From Brachionus rotundiformis (Eukaryota > Rotifera > Eurotatoria > Ploima > Brachionidae), in assembly GCA_016802295.1 (NCBI GenBank), contig JAESIW010000020.1, forward strand, positions 2,122,120 through 2,186,119: DNA of 64,000 nt, given 5' to 3'. The position numbers and the translations under genes are program-made. Shown piece by piece: positions 36,346-46,759 of this stretch (position 1 is its first letter; every line of letters begins with the position of its first letter). The notes under the pieces were generated by a model. It had not been told where the DNA came from. It saw only the letters and a list, made by a program, of their open reading frames with translations, and ran no database searches.

Positions 36346-37169
36346 TAAGACTACCCTCATCATACCAAGATTTACTTCTTTTAGATTGTTTTCTCGAGTT
36401 AAATTGTACTTATTGAACCAAATATACAACAGCTGAGTATGTGTCCATATTAGGTAGTGCTTCCGAAACACCACAAGTTTTAATATGTTATACAAGAATA
36501 ACTTAACTATCACTTTACTGCTCTTATTATATGAGTTAGTTTTAATTAATCAGCTACTGTATTTAAAATATTGTCTTAAAAACTTGCATGGAAGACTTCA
36601 AGTAAAACTAGCTTGAAGTTTCACAATGAAGATACTTAGATGATTCTCATGATGACTATCAAGACACACTAGTCAAAAACCTATCTTTTTTTGAATGATC
36701 GAACTAAATAATATTCATCTTTTCACATAGTTTAATATAAAAGACAATTTTGACAAAAAAATGGGATGAATAGATTCAATTTTTTAATTCTAATTTACAA
36801 GACTTTAATTGTTTAATTCGAACTAATTTTAATTATTGATATTATTATTATTACATTTTGATAATATTAACACTTAATAAAACATTTTAATTTCAGTTGC
36901 TTTGTAGACAAAAAAATGCCAAAATAACCTTTTCTGCTTCTTAGGGATGATAATTAATTTAAGTAGCTTTTTTAACCATTTAATGTCTCATTTAACATAA
37001 AAATAGATTTTTTAATATTTTGTATAAAACAGATAATTTAATAATAATTATTCAAACGATTAAAAATTTAAACTGCATATTTTATTTTATAAAAAAACGC
37101 AAAGCTACGAATAAAAATTGAAAAAAAAATAAACTATAATAAATGATATAAAATATTTTTAAAATAATA
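36346..37169. other. Intergenic, no feature seen
   Basis: A+T-rich. An open stretch on the minus strand over 36238-36513 has no recognisable similarity and overlaps the MITE-like end, so I do not call it a gene. Confidence 0.4.
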
Positions 37170-39977
37170 TTATATTATACATTCATTTGATGAAATAGTT
37201 GAAGTTTGAGTATCGAATGAAAAATTTGCTTGAGATGAAACAACTAGTCGATGATCCTTGCTGGACAATAGCCATTCATTGATGTCAGATATTTCCTTAT
37301 TTAAATTTGTATCCACCGGTTTAAATACCTTCTGGTTTGGCATCGGAGTCATATCAAACAAGCTCAATTCTGTCTTTTTAATTCCAAGTACTACCTCTTG
37401 ACCATTCAAAACACTACAATTGCTTACTGAATCTATGCATTCAGATGTTGACGACAAATTCGAGGTGAACGATGTTCCCGTAGCCACACAATAAACACCC
37501 TGATCTTCACTGACTTCTTTTATCGATGACACCTCAATGAACTTACTAGAATCCGGAGATATGGGTTTTTTGTTCAGGAGCACGTCTAGCTTGGTCGGCA
37601 CCAGACCTTGTTCAACACTCTGGTACAAATCATCGTTTCTAATTTTAAGCTTGCATTCACTTGAGTCCGAATATTGTTTGGCCATTTGTCTTCTAGTTTT
37701 TGTCGTTCTGTACATGTAAACAATTATTGCCAAGAGCAAAATTGATGTTGTCATGAACAAACTTATAAAAGTTATAAAAGCGATTGACTTGGTAATGTTT
37801 TGGGCTCTCAGAAACCGAAAGCCAAAGTTGGTTGCCAATTCTCCGGCAAGAAAATGCTCTTGCCGTGAATCAACCGAAAAACATATATTGACATCTATCA
37901 GGTCACTTGACTTGATTAATCTACGAGTTGGACTCAAATACTTGTAGCTTTTTGACAACACTTCAATTAAAAAGCACTTGTTGAGTAGAACAATTGGGGC
38001 TTGTTGGTAGAAAGTGGTCAAATTAAGACTAATTGAACCCAATTTTGGATTCAAGTTTAGCAATGAATGCTGTTGACCTGTGGTATAATAGAGTGTATCT
38101 TCTTTGACAGATAGCATGCGTACAATTTCAATTTCATGTCCATTTAGCTCATCAAGGCGATTTAAGTTTATATTAAAGTTTATATTAAATTCATTCCTAG
38201 CCAAAGTGCTGTTTATCTGTGCCAAAATAGGTTTAAAATAATCTTCATTTTTATCTATTTTTAATTTTACAATATCATTTAAATTGTAAAATGAGTCCAC
38301 ATTTTTTACACTCACACTTATTTGGGAAATATTTGAGCAATTTTGGCTCACAACTAGACCACTATATTTGTTGACTTTCACACAACTATTGCTCTCATTT
38401 GACTCATAGAAATAATTTTCTATCGAGTTGCCAAAATTTAACAAATCAGCCAATGGTACTATATTTTCCACGGTAGGCAAATAGCCTGCTATCTTTTGAC
38501 TTGGATTAAATTTGCTAACCAAAGGAAAATTTTCCTTGACAAAAATAACCTTGGCACTGAAACTTAAAAACTTTCTATATTCCAAACCAATCTGTTTCAA
38601 AAAGGAATATGAGTTTAAAAATTGGTCAAGTGGCTTGTTGGAGTCAAATGCAAGAACCAGGGCTTCATGGTGCAGTAGGTCGTCATTTGCGTCCATTGAA
38701 ATTTTGACTGAATTGGCCGACAGTTTTTCCAATTTGTAATTAAATTGGTCGAATGTTGGATCAAGGACAAAATTGTAGTCACCAAGCGTGCCATCTACTT
38801 GTAAAATGGCAGAATTTTGCTCCGCTTCAACTATGACTAGATTGTCTCTAAATCGGACCAGACTCAGCTCTTCGTGTAGCTCTTGTTCGCTACGCACATT
38901 TACACACACATAAAATTGTGAATAAATCGACTCATTTGAGTTGGTCAATTTAAAGCTTATTTTAAGCACCTCACTAATAAACAAATAACTGGAATTTGTA
39001 TTTAACAGATAAACAACAAATAAGTTATCTATTAGATGCTCGATTTTTATTCTAAATTTGTCTGATTGGTTTATTTGAAAAACATAAGTTTGATTAAAAT
39101 CAAAATTATCAATTTGTAATTGGGCCAGAGCTATTCGATGTGAATTGACCAAATCGTTTTGGTTTAATTTCAAGCAATCAATTTGCTTGGTTATGCTTTT
39201 TTGTTGCACCAAGCTAATTAGATTAATAATGGGTTGGTCCCTGTTTGTGTCGACAAAGCTCAATCTGACCAAAGTTTGATTATGTAGAGCCCTGTGGTTC
39301 TGTGAGCACTTAATAACTGCATTCACGAACAATTCGTAATAATTGGCGTATTTGTGATTGACCAATTTAGTCTTGTTTACAATCAATTGACCAGTGTGCT
39401 CATTTATTTTTACCAAATCGATTAAGTCCAGCTTGTCACTGGGTCTAAACTCGACATAATATCTGACCAAGCCGTTCAGATCCTGGTTTAGAAAACTTGA
39501 AGCCTTGACCAAGCCCAGAGTCTGCACATCACCTGTAGTCTTTTTGCTCATGTCAAAGACAAAGTGGTGCTCTGACTGGTCAAAAAAAATAAAGTCACGT
39601 GACCAATCGCTGAGCACAATGGCCAATTTGATAAGTTTGATTTCGTTGAAGCTTGACTTGTTTTCATTTTTAAGATAAACAATCAGGTTGAGGTCCAGGA
39701 GACACTGGTTTTGATTGCCATGGAAGCAGCTGTTTACCGCTGAGCAAAGCGCTTGTCTTGAGGTGTCAGGGGCAAGCTCAACGCTGGTGCGGTTGATGCG
39801 GAAATAAGTGGCTAGCTGTTGATCGCTTAGCTGATTGGAATAAAGCTTTGGCCAGCTCTGCGACAAGCTAATCGAGCTTAAGTTGTAGAGCGCTCCATTC
39901 GGCGCGTTCCTAAGCTCGATCAGCTCGTTTCCATTCATTTGCCGAATCAAAACAAAAATAAATAATAAATAGATCAT
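37170..39977 (-). CDS. Divergent cadherin-like single-pass receptor
   Basis: A 935-residue protein from a single exon. It begins with a signal peptide (MIYLLFIFVLIRQMNG). It has a long ectodomain, one membrane helix at about residues 730-755 (FISLFMTTSILLLAIIVYMY) followed by basic RTTKTRRQ, and a roughly 180-residue Ser/Thr-rich cytoplasmic tail. The ectodomain has cadherin-repeat logic: LVKINEHTGQLIVNKTKL resembles the F-x-(I/L)-x-x-x-TG-x-(L/I) strand, and FVDTNRDQPII sits where DxNDNxP should be. The classical LDRE and DxNDN calcium motifs are degraded, so calcium binding is doubtful. Protocadherin-type receptors often have such one-exon ectodomains. Adhesion or recognition at the cell surface is inferred. 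Confidence 0.62.
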   Translation of the reverse strand: MIYLLFIFVLIRQMNGNELIELRNAPNGALYNLSSISLSQSWPKLYSNQLSDQQLATYFRINRTSVELAPDTSRQALCSAVNSCFHGNQNQCLLDLNLIVYLKNENKSSFNEIKLIKLAIVLSDWSRDFIFFDQSEHHFVFDMSKKTTGDVQTLGLVKASSFLNQDLNGLVRYYVEFRPSDKLDLIDLVKINEHTGQLIVNKTKLVNHKYANYYELFVNAVIKCSQNHRALHNQTLVRLSFVDTNRDQPIINLISLVQQKSITKQIDCLKLNQNDLVNSHRIALAQLQIDNFDFNQTYVFQINQSDKFRIKIEHLIDNLFVVYLLNTNSSYLFISEVLKISFKLTNSNESIYSQFYVCVNVRSEQELHEELSLVRFRDNLVIVEAEQNSAILQVDGTLGDYNFVLDPTFDQFNYKLEKLSANSVKISMDANDDLLHHEALVLAFDSNKPLDQFLNSYSFLKQIGLEYRKFLSFSAKVIFVKENFPLVSKFNPSQKIAGYLPTVENIVPLADLLNFGNSIENYFYESNESNSCVKVNKYSGLVVSQNCSNISQISVSVKNVDSFYNLNDIVKLKIDKNEDYFKPILAQINSTLARNEFNINFNINLNRLDELNGHEIEIVRMLSVKEDTLYYTTGQQHSLLNLNPKLGSISLNLTTFYQQAPIVLLNKCFLIEVLSKSYKYLSPTRRLIKSSDLIDVNICFSVDSRQEHFLAGELATNFGFRFLRAQNITKSIAFITFISLFMTTSILLLAIIVYMYRTTKTRRQMAKQYSDSSECKLKIRNDDLYQSVEQGLVPTKLDVLLNKKPISPDSSKFIEVSSIKEVSEDQGVYCVATGTSFTSNLSSTSECIDSVSNCSVLNGQEVVLGIKKTELSLFDMTPMPNQKVFKPVDTNLNKEISDINEWLLSSKDHRLVVSSQANFSFDTQTSTISSNECII

Positions 39978-42940
39978 TTTTATTTTAATTTATTTTATTA
40001 TTATTTGACCTAAATGTATAATTCTTAAATATAAATTATACTAAGGTAACATGCGTCGGCTTATTAAACAAGCGAAAATTAAATTGTGCGTGCTTATTAA
40101 TTTTTAATCTTATTATAGAAATTTAGATATAAAAACAATGCCGCTATTAAGAACAAAAAGAACTTTGATTGCAACAGATATTTTATTTGTAAAGGTAAGG
40201 AAAATTAAAAATAGAAAATTTGATTTTTATATTAAACAAGCAATTGAGATATTTTGACACATTATAATGTCGTATAGGAATTTCGAAATCTCTCAAGATT
40301 CTTATACGCTGAGATTAATGGGCCGTGAAAACAATTTCTAGACATTTAAGTACAACACTCTTGAGCTCTAAAGTGGAGCCTAATTGATTTTATGATATAA
40401 ATTTTTATTCTAATGAGCTAGGAAATTTTTTTTACCAAGTTGTAAATGATTTTATAATCATTACATCAACTTGAATTTAAATTAGTTTATATCACGCTAT
40501 TTGGAGAATTGGTATTCTATCTTTAAATCTTTAAGAAAAAAAAACAAATGTTTATTTTTCATTTATTTCTTGGACAAAAAAGTCAATCTAAATTAAAGCG
40601 GCCGATATTAAATGAGTTTAATGATTAAGGGGAAAAAGCACGGGAGAATAAAACAACGGTGTGTTTATATTTAACATTTTTTTCTTATCTTGATCTCAAA
40701 TCGCCAAAGTGGATTTAGTTTGGAAAGAAAACATTTTGAGCGAGATTCTTTTGGTTTCGAATTATTTATCATTGGAAAAAACTATGCATGCTTTTGATTT
40801 AATATTTGTTTATCTAAAGATTATTAATTCAATAAATGGCTATCTATCTAAGACAAAATATTAGAAATATTAGGTAATTTTTAAACTATGCAGTTAAAAT
40901 TGTTTACATGTCTGTTTGGTAAAATATACAATTTTATAAAACAATGTAATTTTGAGGCATCTTGAAGTTAATGATCAATTTAAAATAAAGATATTATAAT
41001 TAATCTGTAATTTACTATGAATAGTTTTATTGTAACACGCTTTACATGTTATGTAAATTTGAAAAATAAATAATTTTGTTAAAGAGTTTTCTCAACTAGT
41101 TGATATTAGATTAAATTGATTTTCAGATTTTTGAATTTATTAGCTCATTTTTTGTAAGTTCATTTTTAAATTTTTTATTTCAAAAATATTGGTGGGGAAG
41201 AATTTATTTAATTTTAAAAATTGATTTGAATGCTTGTTTACAAATACTTAATTCAAAATTTTACACAAAAAAATGAGCTTATTCATTTAAATGTTAAGAC
41301 CAATCTTATCAAAAAATATTTTGATGAGTGAAAAAATTTTATTTCAAATTATTTATTTTTTAAATTTACTTAGTATCTTAAGCGTGCTACATTAAAATTA
41401 TTATTCATATTAAATCATAGATTAATTCAAATATCTAAAGATAAACTCTTTGAGTTGAAATGATATGAATTGATCATCAACTTCAAGGCACCAATTTTGA
41501 TTAGTAATATTAAATTCAATATAACTTCAACTTGTTCCTGTATGTTCAAATCTGAATCTTGTGGCACCCAGAGAACCAAAAAATACAAGGTTATTAGATT
41601 TTTCCTATTGAAAGCGAGTATAGACAACATACAAAAGTCATTAAAAATCGATAGATGATGATAAAGCAAATGGCCTGTTAAATAAATTTTTAAAATCAGG
41701 ATGTGATCACGAATTAATAGTCAAGGAAATAATTGATTTTGCTGCAAACCAAGTGATCCCGAGCTGCGCCATAAAACTTTACTTTTGGTTTTTGATTTTA
41801 TTTATAAACCTTCTTTTTATTTTTAATTTTTGACATGATATTTTTTCATATAGTGTCCTAGAGTCTGATTAGGATCATCTTGAATTCATTTTTGATGATC
41901 TGTGGATGTTATGTTCATTAGATTTTAGTGCTCAGTTGAGTTGATATGGCTGTAATTATAATGTGAACAGCATTTTGGTTTATTTAATTTTTTTATTCTT
42001 TTAAATATTTGTTTGCCTTAAATTTTAAAACAATATCGAAATTACTTGAATTCAATGATTTGCGAACTTTTTGCTTTGGAACTTAAGCAACTTATTGTGA
42101 CATATTTCACTATCAATTCCTAAAAAATCTCCATCCATTTCATGTAAAAATGTAAGTTTTGTATAATAAAATAAAAATAAGGATAGAATTTTCTTGGAAA
42201 TCTAGGGATGTATCCCTAGAGAAAAAGTAGGTTTCTCAAGGTATTTGAAATATATATATCTGGTGGCATTTCGATATTTTCATTTTCAGTTTTAAAATAA
42301 ATTCTGCTTTTAGAAACCAGACAAATTACTTACTTTTACTAAAATGAAAATTCTCCAAAAGTTTTTGGTTTTTTAAAATCATTCTTTTCGTAGAAGAGTT
42401 GAAAAACGATTAAAATATATATAAAAGACACAGAAGCTAAATTCTTTTTTGGTCTGTTCTTTTTCCTTTTTGGTGATTGACTAATTTAACTTTCATCAAC
42501 CATCACTGATGTTTTTTGAGAAGCCTGGTTATTTTGAATTAATTTAATTTTTCATTGAAAGAATGGTTTTTGATAAGACCCAATGGTATTTGATAAGTTT
42601 TTTATCTGGATTCGAATTATTATTTTGTTAAAAAGTTAAATTAAAATTTTTATTTATTTTTACCCAAAAATAAAATTTTTATATGAACAGGAAACTAAAT
42701 AAAGCAATAATAAAATAGTTATGCAGCTACTAATGGAAGTGAGTTGAGTTGATTCATAGGATTATTTTTATTTAGATTATTCAAATGGGCTGAAGACCAA
42801 ACTTGTTTGTAAATTGATGGTAGACTGCCAAAGTGGAGCATATTCTGTCTACATTTTAGGTTTTTGATAATTCAAAATCATTAAGAATAAAGCTTTTTCT
42901 CCTCTAATAGCCTAAAAAAATTAAATAATAACAATTTAAT
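39978..42940. other. Long intergenic region, no gene supported
   Basis: About 3 kb. Short open stretches at 41427-41669 on both strands lack family resemblance. The only distinct structure is a perfect small palindrome at 42201-42220. Confidence 0.45.
42201..42220. repeat. Perfect short palindrome
   Basis: TCTAGGGAT-GT-ATCCCTAGA: 9-bp arms with a 2-bp centre. Function unknown; could be a protein-binding site or chance. Confidence 0.7.
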
Positions 42941-43852
42941 TCAATTAATTTTATTTAAGCAAATTCTAAACATTTGAATAACTTTTTTTTTCAATATGTT
43001 ATGAACAAATAGCATAATAAGTGGAATGAAGCTATCTAAGAATAAAATGCATTCGTAAATAAAACAAAATAACATATTTAAAAATTCGCTATGAGTAAAA
43101 ATTTTAATTACATTTAAAAACCAAGCAAATACTGCAAAATTTGAAATTAACGAAAATAAAAAAAATCTAAATATAATTCGAAAATTTTTCCGATCATTTC
43201 TGTTTGTAATTAATGATTTATTTTTAAATATTATTTGTTTGATGAGAAAAGCACTAATAAGAGCATAAACTGAATTTACACATATTGCAGGAAAATTATA
43301 AGTCAAATTGATTAGAAGAATCTCAACCGGGTATATTATATCAGAACTAAAAATACATCTATCAAATTTAAGCAACAATGATTTATGGTTAAACCATGTT
43401 TGTAATAAAGAAGTATTTAAACTTAAGATAGCTGTAATCATCAAGTAAAAAATAAGAAAATTTAGATTTCTAATTGCTCTGTTTAATTTTTTAAAAAACC
43501 AAATTGTCAAATGAAACATTGAATAATAAAATAATACAAAATAATAATGTGATATTGATGTTTTGGTAAAAAGATAAACGATACATATAAAATTTATTTT
43601 TGTGTCTATAAAATCCATGTCCATAAATATTTTTATTTTTATCAATACGAAATCAAAACAATGGATAATTAAGAGCCAAAATTCTACACGAACCAACTTT
43701 TTTTTTGATTTAATAACTATCATTATTGTTAATAATTCGAGTAACGCTGATAAGGCCAACAAAATTAGCTTGTAGATGAGAGGAATAAAACTTTTGCATA
43801 TATTGTTAGAATAGGATGTATTTTTGTACCAAGTAATATTTGAAAATTCCAT
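42941..43852 (-). CDS. Rhodopsin-like seven-transmembrane receptor, lineage-specific
   Basis: A single-exon 303-residue protein with a short N-terminus bearing N-glycosylation sites (NIT, NTS), then seven hydrophobic segments. Examples are LILLALSALLELLTIMIVI, FWLLIIHCFDFVLI, YFVLFYYSMFHLTIWF, LIFYLMITAILSL, a long fifth helix, FFLFSLISNFAVFAWFL and a seventh ending in a basic cytoplasmic tail (KKKVIQMF). Classical motifs are weak: there is no DRY after helix 3 and no clear NPxxY, so I cannot name a ligand class. The layout and basic loops fit the expanded orphan GPCRs of small invertebrates. Confidence 0.7.
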   Translation of the reverse strand: MEFSNITWYKNTSYSNNICKSFIPLIYKLILLALSALLELLTIMIVIKSKKKLVRVEFWLLIIHCFDFVLIKIKIFMDMDFIDTKINFICIVYLFTKTSISHYYFVLFYYSMFHLTIWFFKKLNRAIRNLNFLIFYLMITAILSLNTSLLQTWFNHKSLLLKFDRCIFSSDIIYPVEILLINLTYNFPAICVNSVYALISAFLIKQIIFKNKSLITNRNDRKNFRIIFRFFLFSLISNFAVFAWFLNVIKIFTHSEFLNMLFCFIYECILFLDSFIPLIMLFVHNILKKKVIQMFRICLNKIN

Positions 43853-43886
43853 TTAATGTTTTTTAGGAAATTTTTTTCAAATTTGC

Positions 43887-43894
43887 CTTATATA
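43887..43894 (-). promoter_or_regulatory. TATA box of the 7TM receptor gene
   Basis: TATATAAG on the minus strand, 35-42 bp before the ATG at 43852. Confidence 0.6.
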
Positions 43895-44169
43895 CTAATT
43901 TTTAAAATCAATTCACTTAGTCATAGTTTAAATATTTATTATTTATTGAACATGTATATATTATAAAATTTTTGAGATTTTATTTAAGTTCAAGTGATTT
44001 AAAGTAAAATTATTGGTAATTAAAATTTTAAAAGCCATGAATTTAAAATTGTAAATTCCGTAACTTAAGAGGATTTTATTTGAAAAATAATATTTAAAAA
44101 AAATTATTGCTTTTCTGGTTAAAATTCTTTAGAAAATTTTTTCTTTAATTCTATAGACACTTAGACCCA

Positions 44170-44229
44170 CTGTCATGAGCCAAAGTGGTTCGCAACTTAG
44201 GCAAATAAATAAACTTTAAAATAAAAAAA
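44170..44229 (+). repeat. Direct repeat copy 1 (LTR-like)
   Basis: Starts CTGTCATGAGCCAAAGTGG and ends in a run of A. Pairs with 45208-45267. Confidence 0.85.
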
Positions 44230-45207
44230 CACTCTGTTTTTTACTAATTACTTTATTAACATGTCAATTATAACTTTTAGTGCATTAAATGATATCAAAA
44301 GATTTATTTTTATTTTCAATATTCAAAAATCTCGAACTTTTAGAGTATATAGGCCTAAAAGAGACTTCTGTATGGTTTCTTCACGATTAAACAGTAAAAT
44401 CAGTGGAAACCGAGTCACCTTATGGCGCCGCAATGAGCTAAAAGTCAGCAGACTCAGTCTCTCATTCCTCAATCAAACTGATTTATCAGTAAACGTGTTC
44501 ACATGCTTGCAACAAAATGAAACCAGAGCTCCAAATATGTAGAACTGTTTTCTATGCATATAAATTTGCTGCACCACTTTAAATGCTGAGACACATGCTT
44601 CAACAAAATCAAAGCCTATCAAGGAGAATCAACAGTCAAACTCAAGTCAACTGGCTTTTCAATTATTTTTTTTTTAAATCACTGAAATTGAAACAATTAT
44701 TAACCAAGTCTCTCCAAAAACGCATAATCGAATTAGAACATCAAGCACATCAAGAGATGGTCAAACAAAAGCACTTATTAGATACAGAGTTTGGTTTAAC
44801 GACATGGATAAGAAATGATTCAACATTTGCAAGTCGAATACATCAAAAGTGACAGCATCTAAAATGGATGCCAAGAAATAAGTGAAGATTTCTTTTGACA
44901 GACTTCATGGTCAACAATGATACAGTCGATGGCCAAAAGTGAACATTATCCGGAGTATTTCTTTCAAATCTACTTAGCCAATGTTAGATGATATTTTTCT
45001 ACTTCCGGAATGACGCTTTAAAACATAACCGACAATGGATCATCTTTCAGCTCAGCACTCAATATGGCAAAAACTGGACTTTTTTTTTACAAAATTTTAG
45101 CGCATGAAGTCATAAACATTAGATGGTAATAATGATCTGCTAGTCCAGCAGGCTAGCGTATCTCGGAGAAAGGTCGGACAGCCGGCCAAAAATATAATAA
45201 ACTAAAA

Positions 45208-45267
45208 CTGCCACGAGCCAAAGTGATTCGCAATTTAGGCAAATAAATAAACTTTAAAATAAAAAAA
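45208..45267 (+). repeat. Direct repeat copy 2 (LTR-like)
   Basis: Starts CTGCCACGAGCCAAAGTGA; the second copy of the repeat at 44170. Confidence 0.85.
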
Positions 45268-45569
45268 TATTTGAATAAAAAAAAACTTTGTATACTTTAA
45301 AGTTTTATATTTTGACCTAGAAGAGCCTAGGACGTGGGTCGAACGAAAAATTATTTGGTATTTCTAGATGTTTCAAATTGTATAATAAATAAAATTTAAA
45401 ATCAATATTTAAAAACCAAGCGACAAATGACAATAAAAATTTTGGTTATTTCTTTTCATGCTGGTTTTATTATAATCAATAATATGGATCACCAGGATTT
45501 GAAGTCCAAATGTCTGTCGTGACATTACCTAGTTAATAATTAAAATTATTAAGATTATTTAGAAAAATT
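45268..45569. other. Spacer between gypsy and hAT remnants
   Basis: No recognisable element end. The right-hand end of the hAT copy should lie near here if it were complete; I do not see a matching terminal repeat. Confidence 0.35.
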
Positions 45570-46745
45570 TTAGTTTATTATCAAATTACTTTTAATTTTT
45601 TGAAGAATTTCTTTTTTGTCTTTTAAGCTTTTTTCATAAAAATTATCAGTCAGATATTCAATTTTAAATAAACACGGAACTTGATAACTTGAATCCAATA
45701 TATTCACAAGATCAATAAACTTTTGACCCTCAACAACACTCAATGGCTGAAGATCATCAATAATCCATTCAACAAGCTTTTCGTCTACATCCGGTTTTAC
45801 TCTTTTGTTCGATGCACATTCTTTAAACACAAAACCATGTTCATTTACCAAATGGTATTTTAACGATGAATTGCTTGAGTTTGGACTATACTGTCTATTA
45901 CAAACTTTTTGATTCGGCAATACAAATTTGCAAATTTTCTCTTTCTTTCACAAAAGTTTTTTTAATTGCTTCCAAATAATCTTTTTTGTTTTTTTTTAGA
46001 ATTTTCATTGTTTTTTCTTTTTCTTTTATTTTGACTAGAAGCAGTACTAGATTCTTGATTAGAGTTTAAACTTGTGAAATTAGAACTTTGTGCTTCAGTT
46101 TGTGAACATGCACTTGAACATCCATATCCAGACTCTGTTTGTGTATTTTGTAAATTAACAGTTCCAAAATCGGAATCGTTATCACTCAAAACAATTTAGC
46201 TATACCTCACGTCCGATTCACTTTCTGTGTCACTTGAATAAGTTGACGAATCGTTATGTGCCATTTTTTCAAAAATTCAAATAAAATTAGGATTTAAAAA
46301 ATTTTATTGTTTACATTTGTATATTTCAAACCAAAAATAAATCGTATGATTATTAATTCTAAAGACGTAGCTTTTTTCTGAAAATTTTTGATTTTATAAT
46401 TTTAAAGAAAAAGTTCTAAAGAGAGTCAAATGAATCTATATTTAATTTGTTGTTTGGTCTCTTCAACCTAATACATTTTTATAATAATTAATTTAAGAAA
46501 TTAAATAAATATTAATGTTCTATATAATAAAAAAGGATTGGAAAACTTATAACGAGGAACTAAAACGTTAAATTTTAATGATTACTTGATCTTTCTTTAA
46601 AAAAAATTTAATTGAAACGGTTAACTCGGTCAGTCGCGGTCAACCGAAATCATAAAAATCGGTTAACGGTTAACCGATAGTTGACTAAACAGCTAAAAGT
46701 TAACTTAGAATTAGTCGAAAAAGTTAACGGTTACACCCTACACCC
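45570..46745 (-). mobile_element. Truncated hAT transposon with BED-type transposase N-terminus
   Basis: Minus-strand coding pieces start at ATG 46263 (MAHNDSSTYSSDTESESD), continue with a Ser-rich stretch and basic KRKRKNNENSKKKQKR, then a BED-like finger (VCNRQYSP...SSLKYHLVNEH) and KLVEWIIDDLQPLSVVEGQ. The last block is the conserved region after the BED finger of hAT transposases, where Pro-(F/L)-Ser-x-Val-Glu is typical. Frames shift between pieces. The DDE core and dimerisation domain are missing. The left end reads TAGGGTGTAACCG (minus strand, ending at 46740), with GGTTAAC repeats at 46619-46735, like hAT subterminal repeats. Dead copy. Confidence 0.7.
46619..46740 (-). repeat. hAT terminal region with GGTTAAC subterminal repeats
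   Basis: Contains at least five copies or near-copies of GGTTAAC/GTTAAC in both orientations, next to the TAGGGTGTAACCG terminus. hAT ends commonly carry such transposase-binding repeats. Confidence 0.6.
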
Positions 46746-46759
46746 AACTTGTCACCTAA

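Larger units (their letters stand above)
44170..45267 (+). mobile_element. Ty3/gypsy-type remnant flanked by direct repeats
   Basis: A 60-bp direct repeat (44170-44229 and 45208-45267) begins one base before a TG dinucleotide, as LTRs start, and matches at all but about five positions. Between the copies, broken integrase is recognisable: an H2C2-like zinc-binding stretch (RIIELEHQAHQEMVKQKHLL, 44724-44783) and a catalytic-core scrap reading ITDNGSSFSSA near 45030-45060. Protease, reverse transcriptase and RNase H are gone. Order and strand agree with a plus-strand Pol polyprotein ending before a 3' LTR. The LTR 3' ends cannot be defined because the copies diverge after the A-run. Confidence 0.6.

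Noticed and set aside
36238..36513. Minus-strand 91-codon open stretch
   Set aside because: No recognisable motif and it runs through a likely MITE end.
41427..41669. Overlapping open stretches on both strands
   Set aside because: Neither shows domain, signal peptide or splice continuity; likely chance.
44261..44542. Plus-strand open stretch as a host gene
   Set aside because: It lies inside the gypsy remnant between the direct repeats and has no detectable domain.
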